Shown: piece by piece, positions 1 through 13,859 of the stretch
How the letters are laid out: the number at the start of each line of letters is the position of its first letter
Position numbering within the stretch: position 1 is the stretch's first letter
Origin: Nematostella vectensis
Lineage: Eukaryota; Cnidaria; Anthozoa; Actiniaria; Edwardsiidae
Assembly (NCBI RefSeq): GCF_932526225.1
Contig: NC_064036.1
Span: forward strand, 2,791,501 to 2,855,500
Length of the DNA stretch: 64,000 nt
Direction: 5' to 3'
Translations under genes and position numbers: made by a program
The notes under the pieces: generated by a model
The model's input: the letters and a program-made list of their open reading frames with translations, nothing else
Databases searched by the model: none
Told to the model about the DNA's origin: nothing

Positions 1-78
1 TTCTACTGGTCGTCATAATTTTTGAAAATATTTGGGGGCCTGTGCTCCCAGTGCCCCGCCCCCTGCTACGACCCTGTA
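1..78 (-). mobile_element. Partial end of a hAT-like MITE
   Basis: Read on the minus strand this is a terminal sequence containing GGTCGTAGCAGGGGGCGGGG, followed by GCACTGGGAGCAC and a run of C. It matches the left end of the short element at 47778-47931, which has the CAGTNGCNNNGC type of terminus often seen in hAT elements. Only one end lies in the window, so length and target duplication cannot be judged. It lies in the intron downstream of ATAD1 exon 3. Confidence 0.4.
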
Positions 79-680
79 TATTATTTGTTTACCTAACCAG
101 TCATGAATGTGATTAGGGAAATAAATCAACACAAGGTTGAAATGGAAAGTTTATGCATATTGTGAAATCAAAGTAGCTTCACTGAATTCATTGAGTGTTA
201 GCCCTTTTTTCTCTTTTTTTTGTTTTTCAGGGAAGGGCTAAATTTTAAACATCAGTCAAACTATTCTGTTCTCACAGAGGTTTAAATTATACTTGTTGAT
301 TTATCTCCCTGACTCCACTATGCCTTTACAGACTGCCTAGTTATTCTACAGCTTGTCAATAATTTGTCTAGTCATAGCATGTATGTGTGACTAGGTTCAA
401 GTTCTAGATTTGCAGTGCAACACAACTGGTTGATATACTTTTTGTGCTAGATTTCATGCGCTAAAATTTCAGCAGCAAGGGTAAACCACTAGTGACAGCC
501 ATACCATACCACAATAAATTAATTTACTGTTGGCTAATGTAAGGGACGTCCAGTTGCAAATGTTTGTTGCAGCTCAAAAAATATTGGCACCAATGCAACC
601 TTCTATGCAGTTGTATTTAACTTAGAGTCCTGTGTTACATTGTTTCTATGCAGCATGCTTTAGTAAAAATATCATTTAAA

Positions 681-1683
681 TATGGCCTTATTAAATACCC
701 CATGCGCTCCCACCTTTACATCTTGTATAGTCTCATGTAGTCCCCCAATATTACTCCACTGTATTGGTAGACTATGGCCTTATTAATACCCCATGCACTC
801 CCACCTTAACGTCTTGTATAGTCTCCTGTAGTCCCCCAATATGACTCCACTGTATTGGTAGACTATGGCCTTATTAATACCCCATGCACTCCCACCTTAA
901 CGTCTTGTATAGTCTCATGTAGTCCCCCGATATGATTCCACTGTATTGGTAGACTATGGCCTTATAAATACCCCATGCACTCCCACCTTTACATCTTGTA
1001 TAGTCTCATGTAGTCCCCCGATATGACTCCACTGTATTGGTAGACTATGGCCTTATTAATACCCCATGCACTCCCACCTTTACATCTTGTATAGTCTCAT
1101 GTAGTCCCCCGATATGACTCCACTGTATTGGTAGACTATGGCCTTATTAATACCCCATGCACTCCCACCTTAACGTCTTGTATAGTCTCATGTAGTCCCC
1201 CGATATGACTACACTGTATTGGTAGACTATGCCCTTATTAATACCCCATGCACTCCCACCTTTACATCTTGTATAGTCTCATGTAGTCCCCCGATATGAC
1301 TCCACTGTATTGGTAGACTATGGCCTTATTAATACCCCATGCACTCCCACCTTTACATCTTGTATAGTCTCATGTAGTCCCCCGATATGACTCCACTGTA
1401 TTGGTAGACTATGGCCTTATTAATACCCCATGCACTCCCACCTTTACGTCTTGTATAGTCTCATGTAGTCCCCCGATATGACTCCACTGTATTGGTAGAC
1501 TATGGCCTCATTAATACCCCATGCACTCCCACCTTTACATCTTGTATAGTCTCATGTAGTCCCCCGATATGACTCCACTGTATTGGTAGACTATGGCCTT
1601 ATTAATACCCCATGCACTCCCACCTTTACATCTTGTATAGTCTCATGTAGTCCCCCGATATGACTCCACTGTATTGGTAGACT
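681..1683 (-). repeat. 91-bp minisatellite made from ATAD1 exon 3 and its splice donor, 11 copies
   Basis: Eleven near-identical head-to-tail units with a 91-bp period; unit starts step by 91-92 bp at 681, 773, 864, 955, 1046 and onward. Read on the minus strand, each unit holds the last part of ATAD1 exon 3 (reading WSHIGGLHETIQDVK), the exon's GTGGGA splice donor, and about 46 bp of flank ending in ACCAATACAG. The unit nearest the gene (highest coordinates) is continuous with the rest of exon 3. The others lie in the following intron. Copies differ mainly by TTTACATC/TTAACGTC and a few single bases, which suggests recent amplification or homogenisation. Confidence 0.9.
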
Positions 1684-4022
1684 CAATGGATCAACCAGAT
1701 CTGCAGCAATAGCCAATTCATATTCACTCAGCTGGGGAAAATAAAGGTAACAATCTCAGAAACATCTTTCTTGAGTTAAGCAACCAAAGAAAATCAATCT
1801 ATCAAGTGACATTTTGTGGTCCTAGCAAAATACCAAGTTTAAGAAAGCATCCATTTCCATGAGCTGATTAGGGGAAGCTATTGTGGCCATGTTTTTTAGT
1901 GAATTTTGGTGGATGAAATATGAGACTGTTTTAAGAGGGCACTTTTGAGATTTCTTTACCTGATCTGTCTTCCAACATGGAATGACAAAATACTGTAATA
2001 AAGGCTAGCTAAAATATGTAACACAACAAATATCTTAAACAACGTCTAGTACCTGTACTCCATCTGCACCTATTAGCTTTAACAACTGCTCAGCCTGTAT
2101 CCAAGGTAAATATACAGAATTAGTAACAGTGAATATTTGATCAATATGTCAAATTTATCAATTGCAAGACAAGCAAGGGAATATTTGAACAATATGTAAA
2201 ATTTATAAATTGCAAGACAAGCGAAGGACTGGGTTTGATAGCCATGTTAAAGAGATTGCTGGAAAGTTTGACTGGGTAATACTTCTTGTTTCATCTTTGT
2301 TTAGTTTTCGGTCAACTAAATAATGTAGCTCAGGCTACAAAGGCAAAAGACAAATGCCTAGCAAATGGCACATGACTACTTGCTCACATGTACTTCAAAG
2401 TACAGTAGGACAACTGCACTTTCAGTCCTGACATTATTTTACTTAATAAATAGAATTTTAGGACATTTTATTTTTTTAACCACTTGCTTCACAATAAAGC
2501 ACTTTCAGCTTTAAGCTTTTGGGCTGAATATGCTTTGTTGAGGAGGCAGTTGCAAATAATATAACAGGAACCTCCAGTGCCAATTATACAAAGGATAACT
2601 TTGTATGCTTCTCTCTCCTAATAATTCACCGAACTCATCACAGCATGTCAAACTGCATGTCACCGATGACATCACAGCATGTCAAACTGCATGTCACCGA
2701 TGACGTCACAGCATGTCAAACTGCATGTCACCGATGACGTCACAGCATGTCAAGCAAGAACGACAATGACTGCTTGGGTAACAAAATAAATAAAAAAATT
2801 ATCACTTTAAATTTAATTGCAATGGAATAAACAAAACATTGTAGACAGAGATGCATTTTTACATGCTGTTATTAAATTCTAAATGAATTTCCATTGTTGT
2901 CTGCCCTTGTCATCCATGTTGCCTTCGTCATTGCTTAAACAAAGACCCTGCGGTATAAAAGGCCTAAACCTGGTCCAAGTCTTATTCTAACTAGTAAATA
3001 TTGAAAAAGCAGAGCCGTAGAATAACTTTGATAATTTCAAAGTTGAAAATAATGTTCTGTATACACAAGGCAATAACGGCAAGCTTCTTGGGAGCAGTTT
3101 TCTACGGCAACAATGACCAAAAATTGTTATTGAAAAATTACTTCAAAAACAGCGCACGCTCATTTGAAATTATGCTATTCTTCAGCGCATGTGTGAAAAT
3201 AACGAAACCTTAAAACTTATTCGCTTCAAAATCGCTCCATTCTCTATTTCTTATCTGTCCAGTCATCAGAGAAGATTGTTAATATAGTTGTCTTTGCACT
3301 ATTGATGTTTTAGACATTATTTTTAACTTGATCATATCTCTTTTGCTTTTTTTTATGGAGCTCTGCTCTCGACAAAATCTAGTGGGAATGACGACTTGGA
3401 CCAGTCTTTTACGGTGCAGGTCCTTGTTTTAAGACAGGAACCGGTTTAGCGCGTGCATATGTTTTCTCATGTAATTTGGTAGACATCTTGATCTATGTCA
3501 CAAATGACTGGACCTGGGCCTTTCAGTTCACTGCCTTTTTTTAAAGGTTGACCAAAATACCTCAATATTACAGATTTGAGTTATTCGCGCGAACGCGTGT
3601 TTTATAGGGTCCATACGAACCACATACCATTTGGAAGATGAAAATATAAAGAATTGACAAAGTCTTCAACTCTGAAAGGTTATATGGACTTTAAGGTTTC
3701 TTGCTTATAGACCCTAATACTCCATGAGGCTGAAGTAGTATGATTTGACCATCACCTGTTTGATATTCTATAGATCTCCCTCTCCCCCAAAACCCCTTGT
3801 AGCACCAGTCAATTGCAACCATAAAGTTAATTCTTTCAATCTTTTCAGCATAGATGTCATATTTTGTAAAGATATCCAACCGACCTGTTTTTGTGCTGCC
3901 ATGCGACTTTTTCGTGTTGGATCCATCGCCTCCATTAGCCATTTAACGCCGTAATATGTGAATGCTCCCAATAACAGAACCTGTATAGCAGCCGATAAGT
4001 ATCTTGCCTTAGTATTTGACAT
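1624..4022 (-). CDS. ATAD1: ATAD1/Msp1-type AAA ATPase, N-terminal exons (runs off the window)
   Basis: ATAD1/Msp1 is an outer mitochondrial and peroxisomal membrane AAA ATPase that extracts mislocalised tail-anchored proteins. Three exons are visible: exon 1 4022-3885 (46 codons, ends at CAG before GTCGGT), exon 2 2094-2053 (14 codons), exon 3 1731-1624 (36 codons, donor AAG/GTGGGA), all in phase 0. Exon 1 has a single membrane helix (about residues 12-31) followed by KWLMEAMDPTRK and AAQKQ, as in animal ATAD1. Exon 2 reads AEQLLKLIGADGVQ. Exon 3 begins LSEYELAIAADLVDP and ends WSHIGGLHETIQDVK, the segment just before the AAA core. The Walker A, Walker B and later exons must lie left of position 1. 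Exon 3's 3' part and donor are amplified as a minisatellite in the next intron. The start was chosen because residue 1 immediately precedes the conserved anchor. Confidence 0.9.
2641..2756. repeat. 34-bp tandem repeat with CRE-like palindromes
   Basis: About 3.4 copies of a 34-bp unit containing CAGCATGTCAAACTGCATGT, starting at 2641, 2675, 2709 and 2743. Two unit junctions form the perfect cAMP-response-element palindrome TGACGTCA (2701-2708 and 2735-2742); a third has TGACATCA. It lies in ATAD1 intron 1, about 1.3 kb from the ATAD1 start. A regulatory role is inference only. Confidence 0.7.
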
Positions 4023-4394
4023 TATTCAAATCAAATCAAAATATAATACGGCAAACAAACTGGACATCTTGTGCTATGATGAAATTTGAATAGAAACCTG
4101 ATCGAGCCCGCAGTTCTTCTACCAGCTACCAGTGGTTTGCTCTTTAGTACTTAGTCTTTCTTAAGTATGAATTTTGCGTAGGCCTGGTTCCGAAAAATCC
4201 CAAGTTTACAAAGCAACATGGGATCGTTCTCTTCGATCTCTCTAAATCTCCATCACTTCTAGAAATAGAGGTAAAGTAGAATCCGAGCAAAATTCAACCG
4301 TTATTCAGTCATCCGAGCCAAAAATAATGCTGTATGTCTTCTATAATAAATCTACTATGCCATGTAGTTCTTATTTCGTCTTGAATTTGCTAGG
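4023..4394. promoter_or_regulatory. Shared intergenic promoter region between ATAD1 and rps14
   Basis: The ATAD1 start (4022, minus) and rps14 start (4395, plus) are 372 bp apart and diverge, so both 5' UTRs and core promoters must fit here unless a noncoding first exon lies elsewhere. No TATA box at a convincing distance was recognised. The pyrimidine-rich TTCTTATTTCGTCTT just upstream of the rps14 ATG could be a TOP-like start as in other ribosomal protein genes, but the cap site cannot be placed from sequence. Confidence 0.55.
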
Positions 4395-6691
<2,297 letters not shown>

Positions 6692-6713
6692 ACTATTGCC
6701 CTGTAAATCCTGA

Positions 6714-6719
6714 AATAAA
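6714..6719 (+). terminator. rps14 poly(A) signal AATAAA
   Basis: AATAAA begins 23 bases after the TAA stop of rps14, inside CTGAAATAAAGCTCTGTGG. This gives a very short 3' UTR, usual for ribosomal protein genes. Confidence 0.8.
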
Positions 6720-6880
6720 GCTCTGTGGAGACTCATTTTGTTTTGTGTTGAGAAATTGAGGCAGTTTGTGTTACCCAGTTACCACCACCAATGTCTAACA
6801 ATATATGCTCTGAAACCCAGCAGTCTTTGCAGGTGTTCTCCCCTTTCATGGCTGTAGAAAGACAGTTTTGAAGCCCCGTG

Positions 6881-7044
6881 CAAACTGCGCCATCACCTGC
6901 CAGCATTGCTGGTGAATTTTCACTTGACTGACTATAGTACAAAGGAAATGTCATAATGGGAAATGGACTTTCTGACATTTCCTTGTCTTGTTTTAAGTTG
7001 AACAAGAATTTGCCAGCAATGCTGGCAGGTGCAGTTTGCAGTTT
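6881..7044. mobile_element. Small fold-back element downstream of rps14
   Basis: Ends are inverted copies of each other. CAAACTGC followed by CACCTGCCAGCATTGCTGG (6881-6912) is matched on the other strand by 7011-7044. A second perfect 12-bp inverted pair, AAGGAAATGTCA (6942-6953) and its complement (6973-6984), sits in the centre. The ~165-bp palindromic layout without coding sequence fits a fold-back MITE. No clear target duplication was seen. Confidence 0.6.
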
Positions 7045-7239
7045 GTTTGGCTTGAGTCTTTAAGCATGCCAACAATGTTGTACAATATTTTCCAAGTTTG
7101 CATAACATAATTTTTGGCCTAAAAGAAAACTTGCATCACAAACATTTGATATGTGACCTCGAAGAATCGTTTTCTGTGTAGGCAAGGGTGGAGGTCAATA
7201 GGACTAGCGGTAATAAATTGAGCATGTTAGAGTGATTTT

Positions 7240-7774
7240 CATTAGAGTGGTTTTCAAAATCCCGTGAAACAAAATGTGATTGTTAAAGTGTAATAGCCAA
7301 GCCAGAACAAAGACATTACAGTGTATTAGTACTAAATAAACTAAATAGTATTTCACGAGTTTTTGAAAACCACTCTAATAACAGTGTAATAAACTAAATA
7401 GTATTTCACGGGTTTTTGAAAAACACTCTAACCATCGAACTATACTTTAGTGTATTACGCTATATTATATGGCTGAGACGCGCTCTGATTGGCTGTTGAG
7501 CGCGCTGGAATCCTGCGATATTGCCCGTGAGAAGTTTTGGATATTTTTTCGCTACGGGCTTTGTTTACATAGCTGAGCGAGTTTGCGAATTTCGACCAAA
7601 ATCAACAAAAAGAAAGGTAACGGTGTGGTCGTACATTCAAGACCTCGTACAGCCCTCGCGCTCGGTTAATAAGTAGTTATTATTGTGATCCAATTCCATT
7701 GTTCTCTTTTGTGTTTTCCCGACTATTACACTTTGACTATCACACTTCGTTTCACGGGTTCATGAAAACCACTC
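7240..7774. mobile_element. MITE with ~55-bp terminal inverted repeats
   Basis: The left end TAGAGTGGTTTTCA followed by CCCGTGAAAC and AAAGTGTAATAG (7240-7290) recurs inverted at 7720-7774 (CTATTACACTTTGAC then TCACGGGTT and AAAACCACTCT). Two further internal partial copies of the terminus lie at about 7350-7380 and 7400-7430. It is about 535 bp and noncoding, lying between rps14 and ethe1. The exact boundary and target duplication are uncertain because a partial terminus (GTTAGAGTGATTTTC) also precedes it. Confidence 0.65.
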
Positions 7775-8283
7775 TGAGCGGAGAAATCGCTAGCATACAC
7801 TGTCAATACTGTAGCTTAAATTGGGAATTCTACTTCTCACTAGCCAACCAGCGTGCCAAAGGACAGTTCAAAATTCCGCTTGTTGTTATTGTGCTGAGCC
7901 CAAATGTTATGCTTTTCCTCTAATCCGCTAACTTTTTTTGCTTATTGCAGGCAGTGCGCGTCGAAACAAACTTCTACGGAACACACCCGTGAATTTATTT
8001 TCTGTTGGTATACCTGTGCTATAGAACTAGCACAGGGTACCCGAAACCATCTTAGTACCCAGGCTTCCGTTCGCCGGTGAAACAGGAGAGGAAGAAAAAA
8101 AGTGCTGATTAATTGTGACGCAGATAAGTAGGATCTGTGCCGATATTTGTTTTGAAATCTCGATCTATAGTTGTAAGGTCTGAGATTTCAATCGTTATCA
8201 GTTAAGTATATTAAAATTGCTCGATATGCTGTGAATATTGATTTGATCCAACGACGAAAATCGATCTGACACGGTACTTCAAC

Positions 8284-11200
8284 ATGGCGTCTCGGCTAGT
8301 CTTTCGACAGGTAGGTAAACCATGCATTCCAGCCTACTAAAAACACGGGCACAAGTGCATTACAGAACTTATTTTTAATCGAGGTAAAAGAATTTACCAT
8401 CTCCTGTAAACAGTGAGCTTAGCATCAATCTGAGGTAGTCTAGCTATATGCCCATATTTGGTCTTGATCAATATATTCCTGCCCCGCCCCCTCTGCACCA
8501 CAGACTCATTCTTAATAATTTCCTGTGACCAACTCTTCTCTATCAGAATTGGTATGATAATTAACCCTTATAATTGGTATGTTTGTTAACCCTTCACCCA
8601 CCCCCCCCCCCCAAAAAAAAAAAACGATAAAAAGTCACATATGCTTGTTAAAGGAAAAAAAAAGCGCAATGAGAAAAATTTAAACTCTATGAAAGAATGT
8701 CATAGTAATTTTGACTGCCATTCTTAGTATTTCTAGGCTTTATTACTCCTTTTGTTTGGGTCGAGCAGGCACTCTCAGGCTGTTCTTATATACTCTGTCC
8801 TGTTTCAGTTGTTTGATTATGAATCCTACACATTTACCTACCTGTTGGGGTGCGGCAGGACCAGACAAGCTGTTATCATAGATCCTGTTGATACCCAGGT
8901 CAGTCTCAAGAATTTTCAAATTGCCAATTGTTTTGAAAGGTTTAACTCTTCAGTCATAAATGCAATAGTTACAATACAAGCATTTATTTAATTATAAACT
9001 TCTACTTTTTTTATTTACATCTTTAAACATCTTTTTCATAAGAAGAGGGGATTTGTGTGTAAACCCTTTATGGTACTGTAGTATCTGGTTGCTTTTCCAG
9101 GTTAAAAGAGATACAAAGTTGATTGACGAATTGGAATTGAAACTGATTTATGCAAGTAAGTCTGAACTTGCTTATGGCCATGGAAGCAAGGGAGCCTAGT
9201 GTGTTAGCGCGTCGGCCTCTCACCGCTGTGGCCCAGGTTCGAATCCTGGCTCAAACTAGGGATTTTTTCAGGTTCCTGCCTTGATTCGAATTTGTGTCAC
9301 AAGTGAGTTGAAGTTATTCTCCCGTGTTTCCAGTCTTCTTGGATAAGGACACTAAACCAGAGGTCCCATCTCTTCATGCTGCACTAAACTAACCTGAACC
9401 AAAGGGACGTAAAAGAACCACTGGGGACGCAATAAACCCTCTGGAAGTAACCACCCCCAGTGACAGTGCTTGCAATGCTTATGAGGGCCATATGTTAGAA
9501 AACTGTTAATACGGTTAATATGATAAACAAGGAATATTGTATTGTATTGAATTTTTAAACACTTCAAATGTACCCCTTATATGCCTGCCAACGTCTTCCC
9601 CTTGAGTGGGGTTTTGCTTGCCTAAAATCAGAAAATTCTGATTACCTTGCCTAACTTACTTGATGAGGTTTTGATTTCCTTGCCTGAATTTCTTTTCAAA
9701 ATTAGCATTAAAACTGACTTGATTGTAATTCTTTTGTTTGTAGAAGCAATACATCAAAATATCTCTGTGTATTAATCCTGACCAAAGAGATCTCTATTTT
9801 TTATCTGTTAAATTGTAAGAACACTTAGTTTAATTGCAAAATATATTACCAAAATCAAAAGTACAACTCTTTCTCATTTTTAAAACATTGGCAGGTGTGC
9901 TCAAAGCTACGCTTTCAAATTAGCACTATTCGATGTAGGCCATGTGTTGTATTCAATTCTGCAAAAAAATTGTATCTCTGTTATTACTTGTTCAGGGCAG
10001 TATGGTGTGTACCTTATTTAAGGATGAATAGAGTCATGTTATTCTTCCATTTTCTAGTGAACACCCATGTTCATGCAGACCACATAACGGGAACAGGGTT
10101 ACTCAAGGGAATGACCGCCTGTCAGAGTATCATATCCAAAAACAGTGGAGCTATTGCTGATGTTTTTGTTAATGACGGAGACAAAGTTGTCTTTGGAGAT
10201 GAGGTGAGGAAAGTCTAGCCATTTCTTGGCACTTACTAAGATAGTTGCTTTCAAAAGTAGTCAGACTTGTACAATCAACTCATTATTGAATACGCTTGGA
10301 GACAAAAAAAAACTTATTTAAAATAATAGTGACATCTTAACCTTATTCTCAAATATTGCAGTCACTGGAGGTCTTGGCTACACCTGGACACACAAACGGT
10401 AGGATGCAAATGCAATAATTTGATATGATTACTCTTTTTGTTTATGATTTTTTGCCAATTTGCTTTATGCATAATAGTCTTTGAATTACTCAGTATTACT
10501 ATTTACCTGCTTGTATCATTTAAACATTTTATAGTATGGCTATGATTACAGTTTGTTTTTCCTCTCACATGTACATCATTCTATTTCCAGGCTGTATCAC
10601 ATTTGTGAGTCATATGCACAAGATGGCTTTCACTGGAGATGCCTTACTGATCAGGGCATGTGGACGAACAGACTTCCAGGAAGGTGCTCTTCAAGCTTTT
10701 TTTGTAAAACATGAGATTATGAATTTTTATATATTATGTACTTTTTATATATCATTTCCAAAAACAACAAAGCTACACTGCTATTTTCAACCCTAAAGGC
10801 AGACAAAAACAGTTTAGTTAGAAGGGAGCTCAAGTTAACCAAGTTCAAGTCCAGTAATCCAAGTTCCTCTTTGTGCCAAATCCTTATGTCCCATTTAGGT
10901 TCTGCTGAGAAACTGTACGAATCAGTGCACAGCAAGATTTTGTCTCTTCCCCGTGACTTCACTCTGTACCCAGGTCATGACTACACTGGTGAGCCTTATT
11001 TTTGTTGTTGTTGTTTTAAATAAAACATTTTGTGAGTTAATATATTGTAGTTGCATGACCAGGAACACAAAATTAAAAGTTGTTCGTTGATGTATTTAAC
11101 AATATGCTCTTTGCATAAAATGCAGTGGAGAGCTGTTTTTTTTTTTTTTTTAATTGTACAAAAAACCTTTGGGTCTTTAATCAAACCAATATCCACTACT

Positions 11201-12125
11201 CTACAGTATGCGGCCAGTTATCTTAACTTTAGAGTTACAGTATCAAGAAATGTACTATTGTTACTTAGAAGTGCTTAAAAAGTGAAATGGCTGTTGGATG
11301 TGGTAGTTGTAGTAGCTTTTGCATTAACTGCTACTGTAAGTACTTTTGTTAGTATATAGCTGCTAATACTGAATCGATCTAAGGTATAGTTCTTAGTAGT
11401 TTTAAGTAGTAGTTCCACCTTTTCTTTTAGGAATGTCATCAACTACTGTTGATGAAGAGCTGAAGCACAATCCACGTTTAACCAAGAGCAAAGGGGACTT
11501 TGTTGAAATCATGAGCAAACTTGGTCTTACAAAACCAAAGAGAATTGGTAGGTCTTCAGCGTAATTTACATAATGTATATTCAACTCTTATATTAGGGCT
11601 ATCATGGAGGGCTGTAGACTTTCTCAAAGTCGGCTGGCCGGCTTTATAGAAATTGACTTCTGCTGTACAATACCAATTAGATCGCTTGCTCCTATAAGGG
11701 AAAATCCAAGGAGGCGACTTGGGGCAAGTCTAGGAGGGCTTATATCCATATTTGGTATTCTGTGGGTATCCTGCTGAAGGGTTCACAACATGCTATGTTG
11801 CTTTTTACAATAATATTTCGATGGATTTGATTTGTTGACATTTTGGAGGTATATGTTGTGACCATTGAAAACACTGTAAAGCTTTTGATTTGCAGTAATT
11901 GTGATAAGATAATTGGGCGTGACTGCAGAATTCTTTTTGCTGCCCTTTTTTCTCCAATTCAAATCCTCGAACTTTGCCTAGTTTTCTTCTCTTATTTACA
12001 AACCAATAAAACATGTTAGGATATTTTACACGAATCATGCGTGTGTTTTAGATGAAGCAGTTCCTGTTAACATGATGTGTGGTCCAAGTCAACTGGGTAC
12101 AATGCATGAGCGAATGGATGAGTGA
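8284..12125 (+). CDS. ETHE1: ETHE1 persulfide dioxygenase (sulfur dioxygenase)
   Basis: Mononuclear non-heme iron enzyme of the metallo-beta-lactamase fold that oxidises glutathione persulfide to sulfite in mitochondrial sulfide detoxification. Exons: 8284-8310, 8809-8898, 9101-9155, 10058-10203, 10362-10398, 10591-10683, 10899-10988, 11431-11547, 12052-12125; 729 nt, 242 aa (human about 254). The metal motif [10 protein letters not shown] gives H61, H63, D65 and H66. Iron ligands H116 (TPGHTNG) and D135 ([16 protein letters not shown]) are present. Later conserved parts are LYPGHDYTG and NPRLTKS. Every intron is GT-AG and phases agree. The start, MASRLVFRQ, is a short basic leader plausible for mitochondrial import but shorter than in vertebrates. 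A tRNA-like SINE lies in intron 3. Confidence 0.95.
9190..9556 (+). mobile_element. tRNA-Glu-like SINE in ethe1 intron 3
   Basis: The head is tRNA-like. CCTAGT (9195-9200) can pair with ACTAGG (9255-9260) as a short acceptor-like stem. CCAGG-TTCGAAT-CCTGG (9233-9249) is a perfect T arm containing the polymerase III B box GGTTCGAATCC (9236-9246). CTCTCACCGC and GTGGCCC match the anticodon-to-variable part of animal tRNA-Glu(CTC). The anticodon stem is imperfect, so it is not a working tRNA. A ~200-bp body with GGATAAGGACACTAAACC and GACGTAAAAGAACC follows, then an AT-rich tail with ATTGT/TATTG repeats near 9535-9555. Body and tail limits are approximate. Confidence 0.7.
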
Positions 12126-12544
12126 AAGGCTGGCGCAGTCATTAAGTGCATAAGTCTTACCTAAATAGTCACCAAGATATATCTCATTTTAGATGCTAGT
12201 AACAACTGTAAAGAAGGATAATTTGTTCACTATAGACAACTAGTAAATCTGGTCATTGAACAGAACGAACTTTTGGTGTTAAGTTCATGGGTTTCCTGTA
12301 ATGCCATTTTAAACGTGCATAAAAAGAAGCCTACTTGTACAGTAAATATCTAAAATATACAATAAAAAGGTTTCTAGATATATGTGATATTATATTTTTT
12401 CACTTAAGGCGCGTAGATAGGAGTACGGGGTGCGGCCAACCTACGTTTAGCTGCCAAAAGCGGTCTCTTTATATTGACTTTCTTGCATACGTTCTATACC
12501 TGCCTCCACCTTCCCCCCTATTCGAAGGCGAACCCAGAATAATG

Positions 12545-12796
12545 CACCTGAAATATGACCGAGAACAGAAAGGCCCCATAAAACAGCACCTAAAATATGA
12601 CCCAGAACAGAAAGGCCCCATAAAACAGCACCTGAAATGTGACCGAGAGCAGAAAGGCCCCATAAAACAGCACCTGAAATATGACCGAGAACAGAAAAGC
12701 CCCATAAAACAGCACCTGAAATATGACCGAGAACAGAAAGGCCCCATAAAACAGCACCTGAAATATGACCGAGAACAGAAAGGCCCCATAAAACTG
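12545..12796. repeat. 42-bp minisatellite, six copies
   Basis: Six tandem copies of a 42-bp unit (CACCTGAAATATGACCGAGA then ACAGAAAGGCCCCATAAAAC then AG). Starts are at 12545, 12587, 12629, 12671, 12713 and 12755. The unit is a multiple of three and lacks stops in several frames, so open frames run through it on both strands (14-residue repeat HLKYDREQKGPIKQ on plus). No splice context, codon signature or homology supports translation. It lies downstream of ethe1. Confidence 0.9.
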
Positions 12797-13859
12797 CCAT
12801 CAACAAGTACTGCCACGTCCAGGTGACATGAAATGAAATGAAAAATACACAATCCTTCCAGACATACACTGAAACGCCGTATGTCAGCTTTAGTACTTTT
12901 CGGCTCCAATGCCGCTATTTAGCGAACTGATAAGAAAGGTACCAGAGGCACGCGTTCATTAATAGGGAGGCAAAACGCAGGTTCCTAGCCCTGTATTATA
13001 AGGTTACTCCACGCACAGCTCGCCGATGTAGAATGACAAATATGAAGTCTGATACATTATTGCCGATAAGTTGATTGCAAAATATCTTGGTTAAGTAGCT
13101 ACGTTCGAACGTCGTATTATCCATAAGCCGTATTCAGGGCAAACGGATACAAATGAATCAAGTCGATTGTTTCATCTTTTTTGCATGCATTATCATTAAA
13201 TACGGCTCATGGGTAAGTCCCAGTGCCATCACTTCCTTCGACCACATCCAACGTTTCTCTAAGGGGTAAGAGTTGCTGTTGAGCCACACCCAAAGTGTTA
13301 TCCTTAGGGTTAAATGTATAATTTTGCCGGAGCCCTCCCCCCCTTATAAGCTATATTGAAGGGCATTTTAGATACTTTCGGCATATAAACGCAATATTGC
13401 ACCTATTGCCTCTGTGTTTTGCCTTCTGCTGTTTATTCATTCAAGCAAGGAGCTTTTATGTATTTCAATATTCAATAAAGTTTTAGATATAGCAAAATCA
13501 TAATTATATTACAATTGAATTTAGTAGTTTTACGAGAGAGGATTATTTAGCGAAAAGCCAGCAAACTGTTACTCATGCCTAACGGTCGTAAAGCAACGTT
13601 GCTGATATATCACCATTATAGAAGTCAGAGTATAACTTAAAGTTGCCAAGTGTAAACTAAACATCGATATCGAACTGATTTAACAAAGTCTCTTTAACGA
13701 CAGAATTGTCGTCGAAATGGCATTGAATTGTAGCTGATCTCTTTTTTTCGTCGGAAAATAACATTGAATTTGTTCTTGGGTTTATATTATCGGGTAAAAA
13801 CCTATGAAAAATAACCTATTTCTTAAGAATGATCTCGAAGTAAAGCGTGGATATTAATG
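12797..13859. other. Intergenic, no gene seen
   Basis: Unique-looking AT-rich sequence between the 42-bp repeat and the receptor gene. It must contain the 3' UTR of the minus-strand receptor; TTTATT at 13432-13437 would be an AATAAA on that strand. No other feature was recognised. Confidence 0.5.

Noticed and set aside
9190-9265. Functional tRNA-Glu gene
   Set aside because: The anticodon stem does not pair and the acceptor stem is short and embedded in a longer repeat; a SINE head fits better.
12335-12909. Three overlapping open frames on both strands through the 42-bp repeats
   Set aside because: They are open only because the unit is a multiple of three and lacks stops; flanking codons and splice sites do not support a gene.
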